DNA from: Epilithonimonas xixisoli
Lineage (GTDB): Bacteria; Bacteroidota; Bacteroidia; Flavobacteriales; Weeksellaceae
Reading direction: 5' to 3'
Assembly (NCBI RefSeq): GCF_004365655.1
Contig: NZ_SOEO01000001.1
Span: 868,001-932,000 of the forward strand
DNA length: 64,000 nucleotides
This document shows positions 46,897 through 57,926 of the stretch, in pieces. The notes under the pieces are model-generated. The model had not been told where the DNA came from. It worked only from the letters and a program-made list of their open reading frames with translations, and searched no databases. Position numbers and translations under genes: made by a program. Numbering within the stretch: the stretch's first letter is position 1; the number at the start of each line of letters is the position of its first letter.

Positions 46897-47799
46897 CTAT
46901 TCAAAAGATTTTTCTCTGTTAAATTTAAAAATCTCCTTCCCATTAAACACAATCACCGCCAAAAATATCAAAGCATAAGAGAAAATCTGCAAACTTTCCA
47001 AAGGCTCGTGATAAACAACGCCAGCCAAGATAAAGGCAATAATCGGATTGATGTTCAGAATCATTCCAACCTTAGACGAACTGATGCCGGAAAGTGCATA
47101 GAGATTCAGGAAAAGTGGAACAATCGTGTACATCACAGCGATGATTTCGACGTAAAAATAGAATTTGAAATCGGTAATAAGTCCACTTGAATAGAATGGG
47201 AAAAATGGCAACAAAATCAATGCGCCCAAAAGGATGTGGAAGTTGATAACCAGAAACTTATCAAAGTTTTTATTGATGCTTTGGCTCACAAGATACGAGG
47301 CGTAGGTGAAACCAATGAGACTGCTGTAAAACATATCAATCAAATTGGCGTAAGACAGCAAAACACATCCAACAAAACTTAGAAAAACCGACAACCATTG
47401 TAGTTTCGTGAGCTTGTCTTTTAAGATGAAATAGGCGAGAATCGTAGTGATAATCGGGCAAACCAAATAGGCGACAGAAGTTGCGCGAACGCTAACGTGA
47501 TTCATCACAAAAATAAATGAAAACCAATTGGCAGTCAACAAAATACTGCTGAGAATATTGAGACCAATGAGATTTCGTTTGCTTTTTTGAGGAAGTTGTT
47601 GGAAATAATCCAGATTATTGGCGAGTTTTTTCCGTTTGAAAAGCAATGAAATAACAGTCATTATCAACGCGCAACTGAAAACTCTGTAAAACAGAATGTC
47701 CAAGGAAGCGTACTCGTGGAGCGGTTTCAAAACCAAACTGAATGTTCCCCAAAGCGAAAACGCAATGATGGCGGAGAGATAATGTTTTAGATTGTTCAA
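46897..47799 (-). CDS. EamA/RarD-family drug/metabolite transporter
   Basis: A 300-residue inner-membrane protein with ten hydrophobic segments in two homologous halves, as usual for the EamA (DMT) superfamily. It begins with the IIAFSLWGTFSLVLKPL segment typical of the group and has the ILAYFILKDKLTKLQW repeat border (about 128). The frame has no ATG near its beginning, so a TTG start at 47799 is assumed. Substrate unknown; members export amino acids or metabolites. A methyltransferase gene lies 32 bases upstream on the same strand. Confidence 0.83.
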   Translation of the reverse strand: MNNLKHYLSAIIAFSLWGTFSLVLKPLHEYASLDILFYRVFSCALIMTVISLLFKRKKLANNLDYFQQLPQKSKRNLIGLNILSSILLTANWFSFIFVMNHVSVRATSVAYLVCPIITTILAYFILKDKLTKLQWLSVFLSFVGCVLLSYANLIDMFYSSLIGFTYASYLVSQSINKNFDKFLVINFHILLGALILLPFFPFYSSGLITDFKFYFYVEIIAVMYTIVPLFLNLYALSGISSSKVGMILNINPIIAFILAGVVYHEPLESLQIFSYALIFLAVIVFNGKEIFKFNREKSFE

Positions 47800-47831
47800 A
47801 ATGTGGGGAATGATACTGCAAAAGTACCGAT

Positions 47832-48638
47832 TTAATACGCTTTCTTCGTCGCCAAAACAGAATAAACCATCGGAATCTTATCACCAAGATGTTCGATTCT
47901 GAATTTTTTCGGAGCAATTTCCACTGTTTTGTTGAAACAATTGTACGACGAATAATCGTATTCGTCAAGAGAATTAATCTCAAGTCCGTTGGTTATCAAA
48001 CTGTTCAAAACCTCGCTGAATCCGTGGTTCCACATCACATAATCTTGTGTAATGTCGGCAGTTTTGTCTGCGTAAGTTCCGCTTTCAGTTTCTACAATTG
48101 CTCCTGAATTGAAATATCTGTAAGCAATATTTTCAAAATTGTCATCAAACATCCAAACCACAGGATGGAACTCAACAAACACAAATTTTCCATTGGGTTT
48201 CAAAAATTTGGAAACCACTTTTGCCCATTTGTCCAAATCTGGCAACCAACCAATCGTCCCGTAACTTGTAAAAACAATGTCGAATTTTTCATCAAGATGA
48301 TTGGGCAAATCGTAAATGTCGGAACAAATAAAAGTCGTGTCTGTATTGGTTTCTTTTGCCAATTGTTTCGCGCTGTCAATCGCTTTTTTGGACAAATCTA
48401 CGCCGGTAACTTCAGCGCCCAATCGGCTCAGGGAAATGGAATCTTGACCAAAATGACATTGCAAATGCAGAATGGATTTCCCTTTGATTTCGCCCAACAA
48501 ATCAAGCTCAATATCGTTAAGCGACGTATTTCCGTTTTTGAAACCTTCGAGGTCGTAAAATTCGGATTCGAGATGCGAATCTGTTCGGTTGTTCCAAGAT
48601 TCTCGGTTGATTTCTATGTAGTTTTTTTCTGGATTCAT
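47832..48638 (-). CDS. Class I SAM-dependent methyltransferase
   Basis: A 268-residue cytoplasmic enzyme with a Rossmann methyltransferase fold. Motif I is ILHLQCHFGQDSISLSRLGAEVTGVDLS (the SAM loop at about 57-78 and acidic end of strand 2). Motif II FDIVFTSYGTIGWL (about 120) and GKFVFVEFHPV (about 153) follow. Substrate unknown. It probably shares a transcript with the EamA gene downstream and with the AraC-type regulator upstream, 24 bases away. Confidence 0.88.
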   Translation of the reverse strand: MNPEKNYIEINRESWNNRTDSHLESEFYDLEGFKNGNTSLNDIELDLLGEIKGKSILHLQCHFGQDSISLSRLGAEVTGVDLSKKAIDSAKQLAKETNTDTTFICSDIYDLPNHLDEKFDIVFTSYGTIGWLPDLDKWAKVVSKFLKPNGKFVFVEFHPVVWMFDDNFENIAYRYFNSGAIVETESGTYADKTADITQDYVMWNHGFSEVLNSLITNGLEINSLDEYDYSSYNCFNKTVEIAPKKFRIEHLGDKIPMVYSVLATKKAY

Positions 48639-48661
48639 AGTTTATTTTTAATGTAATTTCA

Positions 48662-49222
48662 TCAAACCTTATCCAGCGCAATCCTCTTTTTCTCCTTAGA
48701 ATTCAAAAACTGAGTAGGAGAGAAGCCTGTGATTTTCTTGAATTGAGAAGAAAGATGCTGAACGCTTTTGTAACCTAATTTCTGAGAAATTTCAGTTAAA
48801 TTAAATTCTTTATAAAGCAACAGTTCTTTCACTTTTTCAATCTTCTGCAGAATGAAATATTGCTCCAAAGTCACATTTTCATTCTGCGAAAAAAGTTTGG
48901 AAATAGAACTGTAATCTCGATGGATTTCGGAACTCAGAAACTCTGTCAAAACAAAATCCTCACTTAAATCTTCTTCAGCAATTTTTTGAATAATCAAGTT
49001 TTTGATTTTCTCAATCTGTTTTTTGGAAGAATCTTCCAGAATTTCAAATCCTATTGATTTTAGTTTGGAGTTGAGCGTTTGAAGTTGTTCATTAGAAATC
49101 TGATTTTTAGTTTCAACTTCGCCCAATGAAATTTGAGTAATGTCGATTTTCAATTCATCAAATATCGATTCAACCGCAGAGACGCAACGGTTGCAAACCA
49201 TATTTTTGATAGAGATTTTCAT
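48662..49222 (-). CDS. AraC-type regulator with N-terminal HMA-like metal-binding domain
   Basis: A 186-residue protein. Residues 1-62 fit the beta-alpha-beta-beta-alpha-beta HMA pattern, with MVCNRC in the metal loop (residues 8-13). A helical linker follows. The C-terminal AraC helix-turn-helix region (about 105-180) shows LTEISQKLGYKSVQHLSSQFKKITGFSPTQF signatures (split at about 140-172). Such fusions are known in Bacteroidota and probably sense copper or a similar thiophilic metal directly. The copper ATPase at 42985-45525 is on the same strand, 3 kb downstream, and is a plausible target. Confidence 0.85.
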   Translation of the reverse strand: MKISIKNMVCNRCVSAVESIFDELKIDITQISLGEVETKNQISNEQLQTLNSKLKSIGFEILEDSSKKQIEKIKNLIIQKIAEEDLSEDFVLTEFLSSEIHRDYSSISKLFSQNENVTLEQYFILQKIEKVKELLLYKEFNLTEISQKLGYKSVQHLSSQFKKITGFSPTQFLNSKEKKRIALDKV

Positions 49223-49262
49223 CTCACGAATTTACTAAATTCTGAATAATAATCGTCAAAAT

Positions 49263-51014
49263 TTAAACTTTAGGAATGCGTAAAATTATCTGAGTTCCAT
49301 TACCTTTTTCAGAGTTTATTTCAAAATCAGCATTCAGTTCGGAAGCTCTTTTTTGCATATTTCGGATGCCGTTTCCAAGTTCAATTTCTTCTGTATCAAA
49401 ACCTTTTCCATCGTCTGTTATTTTGATTTCGATTTGATTATCAATTGTTTTTGCTGTCAGATTGATGTTTTTCGCTTCGGAATATTTCATTGCATTGTTC
49501 ACCGCTTCCTGCGTGATTCGGTAGATATTCATCCCTTCCACAGATGTGAATTTCAACGAATCCAGAGCATTTTCTCTTTCGAAAATAATGTTAATAAAGT
49601 CATTAGACTTTTGCGCTTTTTCGACAAAATTCAGGATTCTGCTTCGGATTTCATTGAAGTCGATTTCTGAGTGATTCATCGCCCAAATCGTGTCGCGCAG
49701 TTCTGTGATTGTGTCTTTTGTAAAGGTCGAGATAGAGGATAATTTGGAATTTATTTTCTCGTCTTTGATATTAAAAGCTTGTTTCAAAGTTTCCACAGAC
49801 GAGATGATGAACGTGAGTTGCGCTCCAATATTATCGTGCAAATCCCGTGAAATAGACAATCTTTGTTCCTGCAATTTGTTCTGGGTTTCGATTTTAGAAA
49901 TGGCTGTTGTAAGTTCGTATTCTTGTTTTTGTTGTTTGTTTTTGAGAAATAAAGTTCTGTAAATCAAAAATGAAATGATGATTAATGAAACGAAAAGTAT
50001 GGACAGAATTTTAATCGTATTCAATCTTTTTTTCTCCTGATTTTTCTGCTTCAAAATTTCCTTTTCTTTTTGAACCGTATCAAATTTCATCTGAAGTTCC
50101 GCCATTTTATCATAAGTTTCCTTGTTGATAATTTGGTCTTTTAAAGCTTGACTTTTCTTGAAATATTCTAAAGCTTTTGGTAGATTTTGGTTGAGTTCAT
50201 AAGCTTGGCTAAGCATTCCATAATCGTGTCGCAGGAGATTTGTAATTTTATATTTCTCGGCAAGTTTCACCGATTTTTCAAAATTCTGAATGGCGAGCGG
50301 ATAGTTTTTCATTGCTAAAAACAAATCACCGTTGTAAGCAAAATTGTCCGCAATTCCATAATCGTCCTTCAATGCCACTCTTTGAGCCATAGCTTTATCA
50401 AAATATTGCTTTGCTAAGTCAAATTTTTTCTGTTGAAGATAAGCCTCACCAATGTTGTTCAAACTGTAAGGGATTCCAACGCTGTCATTAGATTTAGTTT
50501 TGATTTCCAAACCTTTATGGAAATAGATAAGAGCGCTATCTTTTTGATTCAGATTGTTTTTGATGACACCATAATTATTATAAATACTGAGAAGAGGCTT
50601 GGTGAAATTTGCTTTTTCAGCAATTTTCAAACCTTTCATCATATATTTCTCCGCATCTCGGATATTGGTGGCTTTCAGCCGAAATCCCATTTCTCCATAA
50701 ACAGATGATACATTTTCCAGATCATTCAATTTCTCAAATATTTCTATGGATTTTAATGAGTATTTGATGTTTTCGTCATAATCGCCATTGTAATAAAATG
50801 CCAGTGAAAGTGATGCGTAGGTTTTTGCTTCAGCCTTTAAATTTCTGGACTTTTTTGCATCGAGCGCATTTTTTCTGAGTTGTGGAATCACTGTTTTCAG
50901 ATTGGTTTGGATGTAAGTCATCGGCAAATTGCTGATAGAATCAATCTGCTTTTTCGATTGCGAAAACACATTAATGAAAGTAAATGTCGAGAAAAAGAGT
51001 AGAAGTTTTATCAT
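49263..51014 (-). CDS. TPR-containing sensor histidine kinase (NarL/DesK-type)
   Basis: About 583 residues; the ATG at 51014 is chosen over an in-frame TTG at 51020. A signal peptide (about 1-18) is followed by about seven TPR units (about 30-300), a single membrane helix (about 333-352), a coiled coil, and a HisKA_3-type domain with the phospho-acceptor in SRDLHDNIGAQL (about 392). The HATPase domain has the N-box QEAVNNAMKYS and G-box DDGKGF...GNGIRNM. It probably senses a periplasmic signal through the TPR region and phosphorylates the regulator encoded immediately upstream, 9 bases away. Confidence 0.9.
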   Translation of the reverse strand: MIKLLLFFSTFTFINVFSQSKKQIDSISNLPMTYIQTNLKTVIPQLRKNALDAKKSRNLKAEAKTYASLSLAFYYNGDYDENIKYSLKSIEIFEKLNDLENVSSVYGEMGFRLKATNIRDAEKYMMKGLKIAEKANFTKPLLSIYNNYGVIKNNLNQKDSALIYFHKGLEIKTKSNDSVGIPYSLNNIGEAYLQQKKFDLAKQYFDKAMAQRVALKDDYGIADNFAYNGDLFLAMKNYPLAIQNFEKSVKLAEKYKITNLLRHDYGMLSQAYELNQNLPKALEYFKKSQALKDQIINKETYDKMAELQMKFDTVQKEKEILKQKNQEKKRLNTIKILSILFVSLIIISFLIYRTLFLKNKQQKQEYELTTAISKIETQNKLQEQRLSISRDLHDNIGAQLTFIISSVETLKQAFNIKDEKINSKLSSISTFTKDTITELRDTIWAMNHSEIDFNEIRSRILNFVEKAQKSNDFINIIFERENALDSLKFTSVEGMNIYRITQEAVNNAMKYSEAKNINLTAKTIDNQIEIKITDDGKGFDTEEIELGNGIRNMQKRASELNADFEINSEKGNGTQIILRIPKV

Positions 51015-51023
51015 CGGCAATGT

Positions 51024-51674
51024 TTAAATGATTCTACTGCTTTTAGCTTTCTCAATCGCCTCCAGTTTGTTATGAACTTGAAGTTTTTTATAGATATTCT
51101 CGATATGTTTTCTAATGGTGCTGGGAGATAGGAAGAGGTTTTGAGCGATAATGTTATAATTCAAGCCTCGGCTCAGTTGTTCCAAAACTTCTATTTCTCT
51201 GGGTGAAAGTTTGATATCCTCCTCGCATTTTTTATTTTCAAATTCTTGAGGATTTCTAAGTAATTTCAAAGTTTTGAAAGCGATAGAAGGACTCATCGCC
51301 GCGCCACCTTCCAAGACTTCCATTATCGATTTTTGAAGTTCCTGTGGCGAAGTTTCTTTCAGAAGATAACCATCAGCACCAGCTTTTATGGCGTTGAAGA
51401 TATTTTCATCATTGTCAAAAACAGTCAGAATCAAAATCTTGATTTGCGGATAGCGGTGTTTTACAAATTCCGTCGCCAAGATTCCGTTCATCACAGGCAT
51501 TTCTATATCCATCAAAATCAAATCTACGTTCGCATCTTTTTCCAGTTTTTTGATCAGGTCTTTCCCATTGTCTGCAAAAAATTTGATTTTGAAATCTTCG
51601 TACAAAGACAATTTTTCCTGAACAGCTTTTGCCAGGAAAAAATTATCCTCAGTGATTGCAATCTTTGTAATCAT
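51024..51674 (-). CDS. NarL/LuxR-family response regulator
   Basis: About 216 residues; the ATG at 51674 gives the normal ITKIAITED receiver start, and the ATG eight codons upstream adds an untypical leader. The receiver domain has the acidic pocket ED (about 9), the phospho-acceptor Asp in LILMDIEMPVMNG (about 54) and Lys in YLLKETS (about 105). The LuxR HTH at about 150-210 reads LSPREIEVLEQLSRG and SPSTIRKHIENIYKKL. It forms a two-component system with the TPR kinase just downstream. Target genes are unknown. Confidence 0.92.
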   Translation of the reverse strand: MITKIAITEDNFFLAKAVQEKLSLYEDFKIKFFADNGKDLIKKLEKDANVDLILMDIEMPVMNGILATEFVKHRYPQIKILILTVFDNDENIFNAIKAGADGYLLKETSPQELQKSIMEVLEGGAAMSPSIAFKTLKLLRNPQEFENKKCEEDIKLSPREIEVLEQLSRGLNYNIIAQNLFLSPSTIRKHIENIYKKLQVHNKLEAIEKAKSSRII

Positions 51675-51770
51675 AATTATAAATTTAATTAAAATCAACA
51701 GAGATAACAGAATATTTGTTTTTCATCCTATTAAGTTTTTAATAAAATTAAAAATATTTTTCTATTAAAA

Positions 51771-52067
51771 TTAATTTTCCGAAATTTTTCTAAAAACATC
51801 CATCTGCAAATCAAAAATATCCTCATTCAAACGCAGTTTTGCATTTTCGATTTTTGTAGAGAAGTCTTGGTTTAATTGTAATTTCAGTTCATCCTGCTTT
51901 GTCACAGAGTTTAGCAACGCCAATTTTTGATAAAGTTCAGTCAATTTTCTCTGATGATTTTTTTTGATAGCATAGATTTTTCTTATCAAAATTGAAATGA
52001 TAAAACTGAGCAAAACGATAATTCCGATATAAAAAAAATCCAATAGTCTGATTTTAAAATTAAACAA
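51771..52067 (-). CDS. Small membrane-anchored coiled-coil protein (hypothetical)
   Basis: Up to 98 residues. One membrane helix near the N-terminus (about 10-30, DFFYIGIIVLLSFIISIL) is followed by a Lys-rich segment and an amphipathic helix likely to form a coiled coil. No ATG is available: the frame starts with TTG at 52067, just after the PQQ-gene terminator, or TTG at 52040. It may encode a component related to the two-component pair downstream, 73 bases away. Coding status is moderately supported. Confidence 0.45.
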   Translation of the reverse strand: MFNFKIRLLDFFYIGIIVLLSFIISILIRKIYAIKKNHQRKLTELYQKLALLNSVTKQDELKLQLNQDFSTKIENAKLRLNEDIFDLQMDVFRKISEN

Positions 52068-52069
52068 AA

Positions 52070-52102
52070 ACCCCTCTTTTTATTTGAGTAAAAGCGAGGG
52101 GT
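52070..52102 (-). terminator. Intrinsic terminator after the PQQ-propeller gene
   Basis: ACCCCTC pairs with GAGGGGT and the stem extends through TTTTA / TAAAA; on the minus strand it is followed by a T run. Confidence 0.8.
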
Positions 52103-52112
52103 CACAATAAAC

Positions 52113-53978
52113 CTACTTCATAAGATTATACTTGTAGATTGTGTTGTTATTAGCTTGATAATAGAGCGTTCCAGAGAATTCGTCCACTTCGTAAGTTGGT
52201 TTTTTATCTTTTAATAAAATCTCTTCTTCCTTCTCGCCCGTATTTTTATTCACTTTTGCCAAGCCTGCGCCACTATCCAATTTGGTCAAAATAAACTGAT
52301 AGTTTTCTGTGGCAGAAGTCGCTTTGAAACGTCTTGCCATTTCTGCAAAAGAAGCAGACGCAACACCGGCAAACGCATCGCCCATTGCTTTGTATCTTTC
52401 GCCTTCCGAGGTGTATTGCCCAATCGAGTTTCGGTTCATTCCCGCTTGATAAGATGCGCTTGCAGAAACCGCTGTAGAAGCAACCGCCAAAACGCCGTGC
52501 AAAATCATTCCGGCTGTACTTTTCCCTGGAGAGCGGAAATATTGTTGATATTTTGTAGATCCATCGTGAGCAAAATGCATCATATTCTGAGAAGATCCGA
52601 TGAAAATCCCATTGTCTTTGGCTCTGATGTTTGTCGGTGCTTCTTTTTCATCAAATTTATAGGAAGCGAAAGAAGAAATATCACCAGAGTTTTCATCGAT
52701 AGATTTGATTTCTTCGCCTGTGCTTATCAAATATCGTTTTCCCATTTTGTCATAAGTACTGCAAACGGCCTTTGCCTTTTTATAGTTAATGGCTTTTCCG
52801 TAGATAGATTCACCTGTTTTCAAGTCAATAATATTAGCATCCTCGTCTGTGATGTAGATCATTCCTTTTGGAACCAGAGCCATTGTGTGGATGTTTTCTC
52901 CAGTTTTCAAAGGTTTTCTGAAAAGCGTTTGTCCATCAAAGGAAATTTTGTTGATGCCACCTTCTTGGATTCCGAAAAGTATTCCATCATCCATCACATA
53001 AAAATGCTGAACGTAACCTTTCGTTTTTGGTGCTTTTTCCCAAAGATCTTCGCCCGTGCTGGAGCTTAGAAAAGCAATTCTGGATTCGGAAGCGGCGGAA
53101 GCTAATTTCATCAAACCAGATTTTCCACTGTTGTCCACATCACTCACGACAGCTAATCCGTTGGGGAGAATTTGGAAATTGGAGATTTTTCCTTTCACAG
53201 AATGTGGTTCTTTCCAGAGAACTTGTCCGCTGTCGCTCAGTTTGAAAATATTGGAGTTTCCGTTTGGTTTTTGCTCGATGGCGTAGATTTCTTTTCCTGT
53301 TTTGTCTGCTGTCAACCAGCTAATATCATCTACTTTGGCTTCCCATAGCTGATTTCCTGTGTTAAGATCCAGACAAATCGTCGCTTTGCTTGTAGGTATC
53401 AATAGTTTGTTTCCGGTAATGAGAGGTTTTCCCGTGACGGTCGTGATGCTCATAGAAACTTTTCCAGGATCTTGAAGGTTAAATATTTTTTCTTCTTTCC
53501 CCGTTGCGAGATCATAGATTCCGACTGCCATTGCAAATTTTTCCTTCGAACTTCTTTGTCCTGCAATGATTAATTTATTTTGAGGAAGCATCAGATTGAA
53601 TTGCGTCAGCATTTTCCAGCCATTTTCTTCTGTAGCGAATAGTTTTTTGCCAGAAACAATATCAATGACACTTTTCTTTGAACTGAAAATTCCGCCTTGA
53701 GCAATGATGACATAAGGAGAATTCGGGACAAATTCTACTTCCTCTTGTTTCACTTTTCCATAATCTTGAAAATTGAAATGAAGCTGATTGCTTTCTGGTT
53801 TAATGCCTGCAAAACCGTCTCCGTTGGCAACTAGAAGTACGCCGGCATCCGTCAGTTTCATAAACTGAATGTTGCCATCCATTTTGAATTCTGAATCTGG
53901 TGCTTTTTGTCCAAACATAAAAATATGACTTCCAAGCAAAGCTGAGACGGCGACTGTTTTAAAAATTTGAGTTTTCAT
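52113..53978 (-). CDS. Exported PQQ-like beta-propeller repeat protein
   Basis: A 621-residue protein with a signal peptide (about 1-23, ending MFGQ). Repeating segments of the TGKKLF / TGNQLWEAKVDD / TGEDLWEKAP / TGESIYGKA kind, about 40-60 residues apart, indicate a BamB-like seven- or eight-bladed propeller, running to about residue 430. A Ser/Ala-rich segment (about 490-555) breaks the pattern before two further strand pairs. It is probably periplasmic. It is not BamB itself, as no BAM partner is near and its length is much greater. It stands alone between two terminators. Confidence 0.75.
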   Translation of the reverse strand: MKTQIFKTVAVSALLGSHIFMFGQKAPDSEFKMDGNIQFMKLTDAGVLLVANGDGFAGIKPESNQLHFNFQDYGKVKQEEVEFVPNSPYVIIAQGGIFSSKKSVIDIVSGKKLFATEENGWKMLTQFNLMLPQNKLIIAGQRSSKEKFAMAVGIYDLATGKEEKIFNLQDPGKVSMSITTVTGKPLITGNKLLIPTSKATICLDLNTGNQLWEAKVDDISWLTADKTGKEIYAIEQKPNGNSNIFKLSDSGQVLWKEPHSVKGKISNFQILPNGLAVVSDVDNSGKSGLMKLASAASESRIAFLSSSTGEDLWEKAPKTKGYVQHFYVMDDGILFGIQEGGINKISFDGQTLFRKPLKTGENIHTMALVPKGMIYITDEDANIIDLKTGESIYGKAINYKKAKAVCSTYDKMGKRYLISTGEEIKSIDENSGDISSFASYKFDEKEAPTNIRAKDNGIFIGSSQNMMHFAHDGSTKYQQYFRSPGKSTAGMILHGVLAVASTAVSASASYQAGMNRNSIGQYTSEGERYKAMGDAFAGVASASFAEMARRFKATSATENYQFILTKLDSGAGLAKVNKNTGEKEEEILLKDKKPTYEVDEFSGTLYYQANNNTIYKYNLMK

Positions 53979-54060
53979 AATGATGAAGTTTAGGATTTAT
54001 TGTTGTCCCAAAATTCCATTATTAATGAAGCTCAAACAATACGGCATTTGACGTATTTTA

Positions 54061-54096
54061 AATGAAAAAAGCACCACGATCTGTGATGCTTTCATT
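54061..54096 (-). terminator. Intrinsic terminator after isocitrate dehydrogenase
   Basis: AATGAAA...GCACCAC pairs with GTGATGC TTTCATT across the whole element, with one G-U pair on the minus RNA, just after the icd stop codon. Confidence 0.75.
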
Positions 54097-54120
54097 ATAT
54101 AAGTTTAATCTCAATTAAAA

Positions 54121-56385
<2,265 letters not shown>

Positions 56386-56490
56386 TTATAATGATTTTAA
56401 AAGTGTGCAAATATGATTTTTATTTCAATCAAGATTTAATATTGGATTATTGATATTAAAAGTTAAATTTTATTAAAGTAGAATTAATTA

Positions 56491-56522
56491 TTGTAGAATT
56501 AGAAAATCAACCATTAACTTTG
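56491..56522 (+). promoter_or_regulatory. Bacteroidota-type promoter of tpx
   Basis: TTG (56491-56493), a 21-base spacer and TAACTTTG (56515-56522) match the TTG / TAnnTTTG consensus, with the -7 element 20 bases before the tpx start codon. Confidence 0.7.
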
Positions 56523-56542
56523 ATGCAAATAAATTATAAACA

Positions 56543-57040
56543 ATGTCACAAATTACATTCAAAGGAAGTCCTATCAATACAGTTGGAACTTTGCCAGAAG
56601 TTGGAACTATCGCTCAAGAATTTACATTAGTTGGAGCAGATTTATCAGAAAAACATTTGGCTGATTACACAGGGAAAAGAGTTTTGTTAAACATCTTCCC
56701 AAGCATCGATACGGGAGTTTGCGCGGCGTCTGCAAGAGAATTCAACAAAGAAGCTAGTTCTTTGGAAAATACAGTTGTTATCAACGTTTCTAGAGATTTG
56801 CCTTTCGCATTGAGCAGATTTTGTGCCGCGGAAGGTCTTGACAATGTAGAAGTTTTGTCAGATTTCAGAGGGAATTTCGGAGAAGATTATGGCGTTACTT
56901 TGGACGATTCTCCATTGAGAGGTTTGTTAAGTAGAGCGGTTGTAGTTTTGGATGAATCAGGAACTGTAATTTACGCAGAACAAGTTCCGGAAATTGGACA
57001 AGAACCAAATTATGCAGAAGCTGTGAATGCTTTGAAATAA
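56543..57040 (+). CDS. tpx: Thiol peroxidase (atypical 2-Cys peroxiredoxin)
   Basis: A 165-residue Tpx of full length. The peroxidatic Cys is in DTGVCAASAREF (about 59) and the resolving Cys in SRFCAAEGLDNVEVLSD (about 93), the spacing expected for Tpx. It reduces hydrogen peroxide and alkyl hydroperoxides using thioredoxin. It has its own promoter and a strong terminator. It is divergent from icd. Confidence 0.96.
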   Translation: MSQITFKGSPINTVGTLPEVGTIAQEFTLVGADLSEKHLADYTGKRVLLNIFPSIDTGVCAASAREFNKEASSLENTVVINVSRDLPFALSRFCAAEGLDNVEVLSDFRGNFGEDYGVTLDDSPLRGLLSRAVVVLDESGTVIYAEQVPEIGQEPNYAEAVNALK

Positions 57041-57065
57041 TTTCAAAAAATAAATCATTCGTCAT

Positions 57066-57100
57066 AACCGAAAATCTATTAATTTAGATTTTCGGTTTTT
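57066..57100 (+). terminator. Intrinsic terminator after tpx
   Basis: AACCGAAAATCT and AGATTTTCGGTT form a perfect 12-bp stem with an eight-base loop and a T run. Its right arm and T run are duplicated at 57878-57890, together with the start of the Crp gene. Confidence 0.88.
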
Positions 57101-57137
57101 AATTTATGGACATATTAAAAAATATCTATCAACATCC
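57088..57137 (+). repeat. Left copy of a 50-bp direct repeat covering terminator arm and Crp start
   Basis: The stretch from ATTTTCGG through the ATG to ...CATCC differs from 57878-57926 by one missing base and one substitution. It carries the right arm of the tpx terminator, the leader and the first 10 or so codons shared with the Crp/Fnr gene. Confidence 0.9.
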
Positions 57138-57843
57138 TTCCCTCTCAGAAAACAAATTGAGAGTGATTTTCAATAATTTTAAAAATGTTGCTATTGTATT
57201 TCTTCTGATTATAAGTGTAAAAGGAAATTCTCAAATAAATACTAAATACATTGAAATAAGAAACTCTTGGGATTCTTGTTTTGTCGAAATTGAAAATAAA
57301 ACAAATAAAAACTTGATCTTATTCTTGAATTTAAGAAAGAGTGAATATAAAATTTCCTCTAAGAAATTGCAGATTATCGATGATTTTTATGCTCCTTATT
57401 CTCAAATTAATACGAGTAATTATAATGATTGCATGAAAATTTCTGAAACCAAGATAAAATATATTCAGAATAAATATAATTTGAGTCACGATGATGCGGT
57501 TAATTTCCTATTTAAAATAAATTCCGTAGTAGTTATTCCGAAAAATAAAAAAAGAATTATTGGATTTAAAATGTTTAATTATTTTGAATATGAAAAAAAT
57601 CATTTTCCAGACGATGAATATTTTCTTTCAACAAAGATTAGATTTAAAAATCCAATCTTTAAATTTCCTAAGCAATACTTAGATTCTCTAAGCAAAAAAC
57701 ACCAAATAATTGATGAAATCAATTTACCAATAACAAAAATCGATATTAATAAATTTTATTCTAAAATAAATATTGATTCAATTATTGAGAACTCTAATGT
57801 ATCTTCGGATGAAAATTGCAATCTTGTTTTCAAAAGAAAATAA
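57106..57843 (+). CDS. Hypothetical secreted protein with a Crp-like N-terminal fragment (chimeric ORF)
   Basis: A 245-residue frame. Residues 1-11 equal those of the Crp/Fnr protein at 57895 and weak similarity continues to about residue 23 (SENKLRVIF versus SEEDLKLIF). A hydrophobic signal-like segment then follows (NVAIVFLLIISVKGNSQ, about 27-43), and an A/T-rich Lys/Asn/Ile-rich domain of unknown function. Translation from TTG (57154) or GTG (57160) would instead yield a normal signal peptide, so the Crp-like part may be untranslated residue. No known domain was recognised in the mature part. It separates tpx from the intact Crp gene. Confidence 0.6.
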   Translation: MDILKNIYQHPSLSENKLRVIFNNFKNVAIVFLLIISVKGNSQINTKYIEIRNSWDSCFVEIENKTNKNLILFLNLRKSEYKISSKKLQIIDDFYAPYSQINTSNYNDCMKISETKIKYIQNKYNLSHDDAVNFLFKINSVVVIPKNKKRIIGFKMFNYFEYEKNHFPDDEYFLSTKIRFKNPIFKFPKQYLDSLSKKHQIIDEINLPITKIDINKFYSKINIDSIIENSNVSSDENCNLVFKRK

Positions 57844-57877
57844 ATAATTATTCATCAACAGAAATTTATTACTTTAC

Positions 57878-57926
57878 ATTTTCGGTTTTTATTTATGGAC
57901 ATATTAAAAAATATCTATCAGCATCC
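57878..57926 (+). repeat. Right copy of the 50-bp direct repeat
   Basis: It matches 57088-57137 except for one missing A and one A-to-G change. It contains a lone right arm of the tpx terminator, with no left arm to pair with, followed by the start of the intact Crp gene. Confidence 0.9.
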
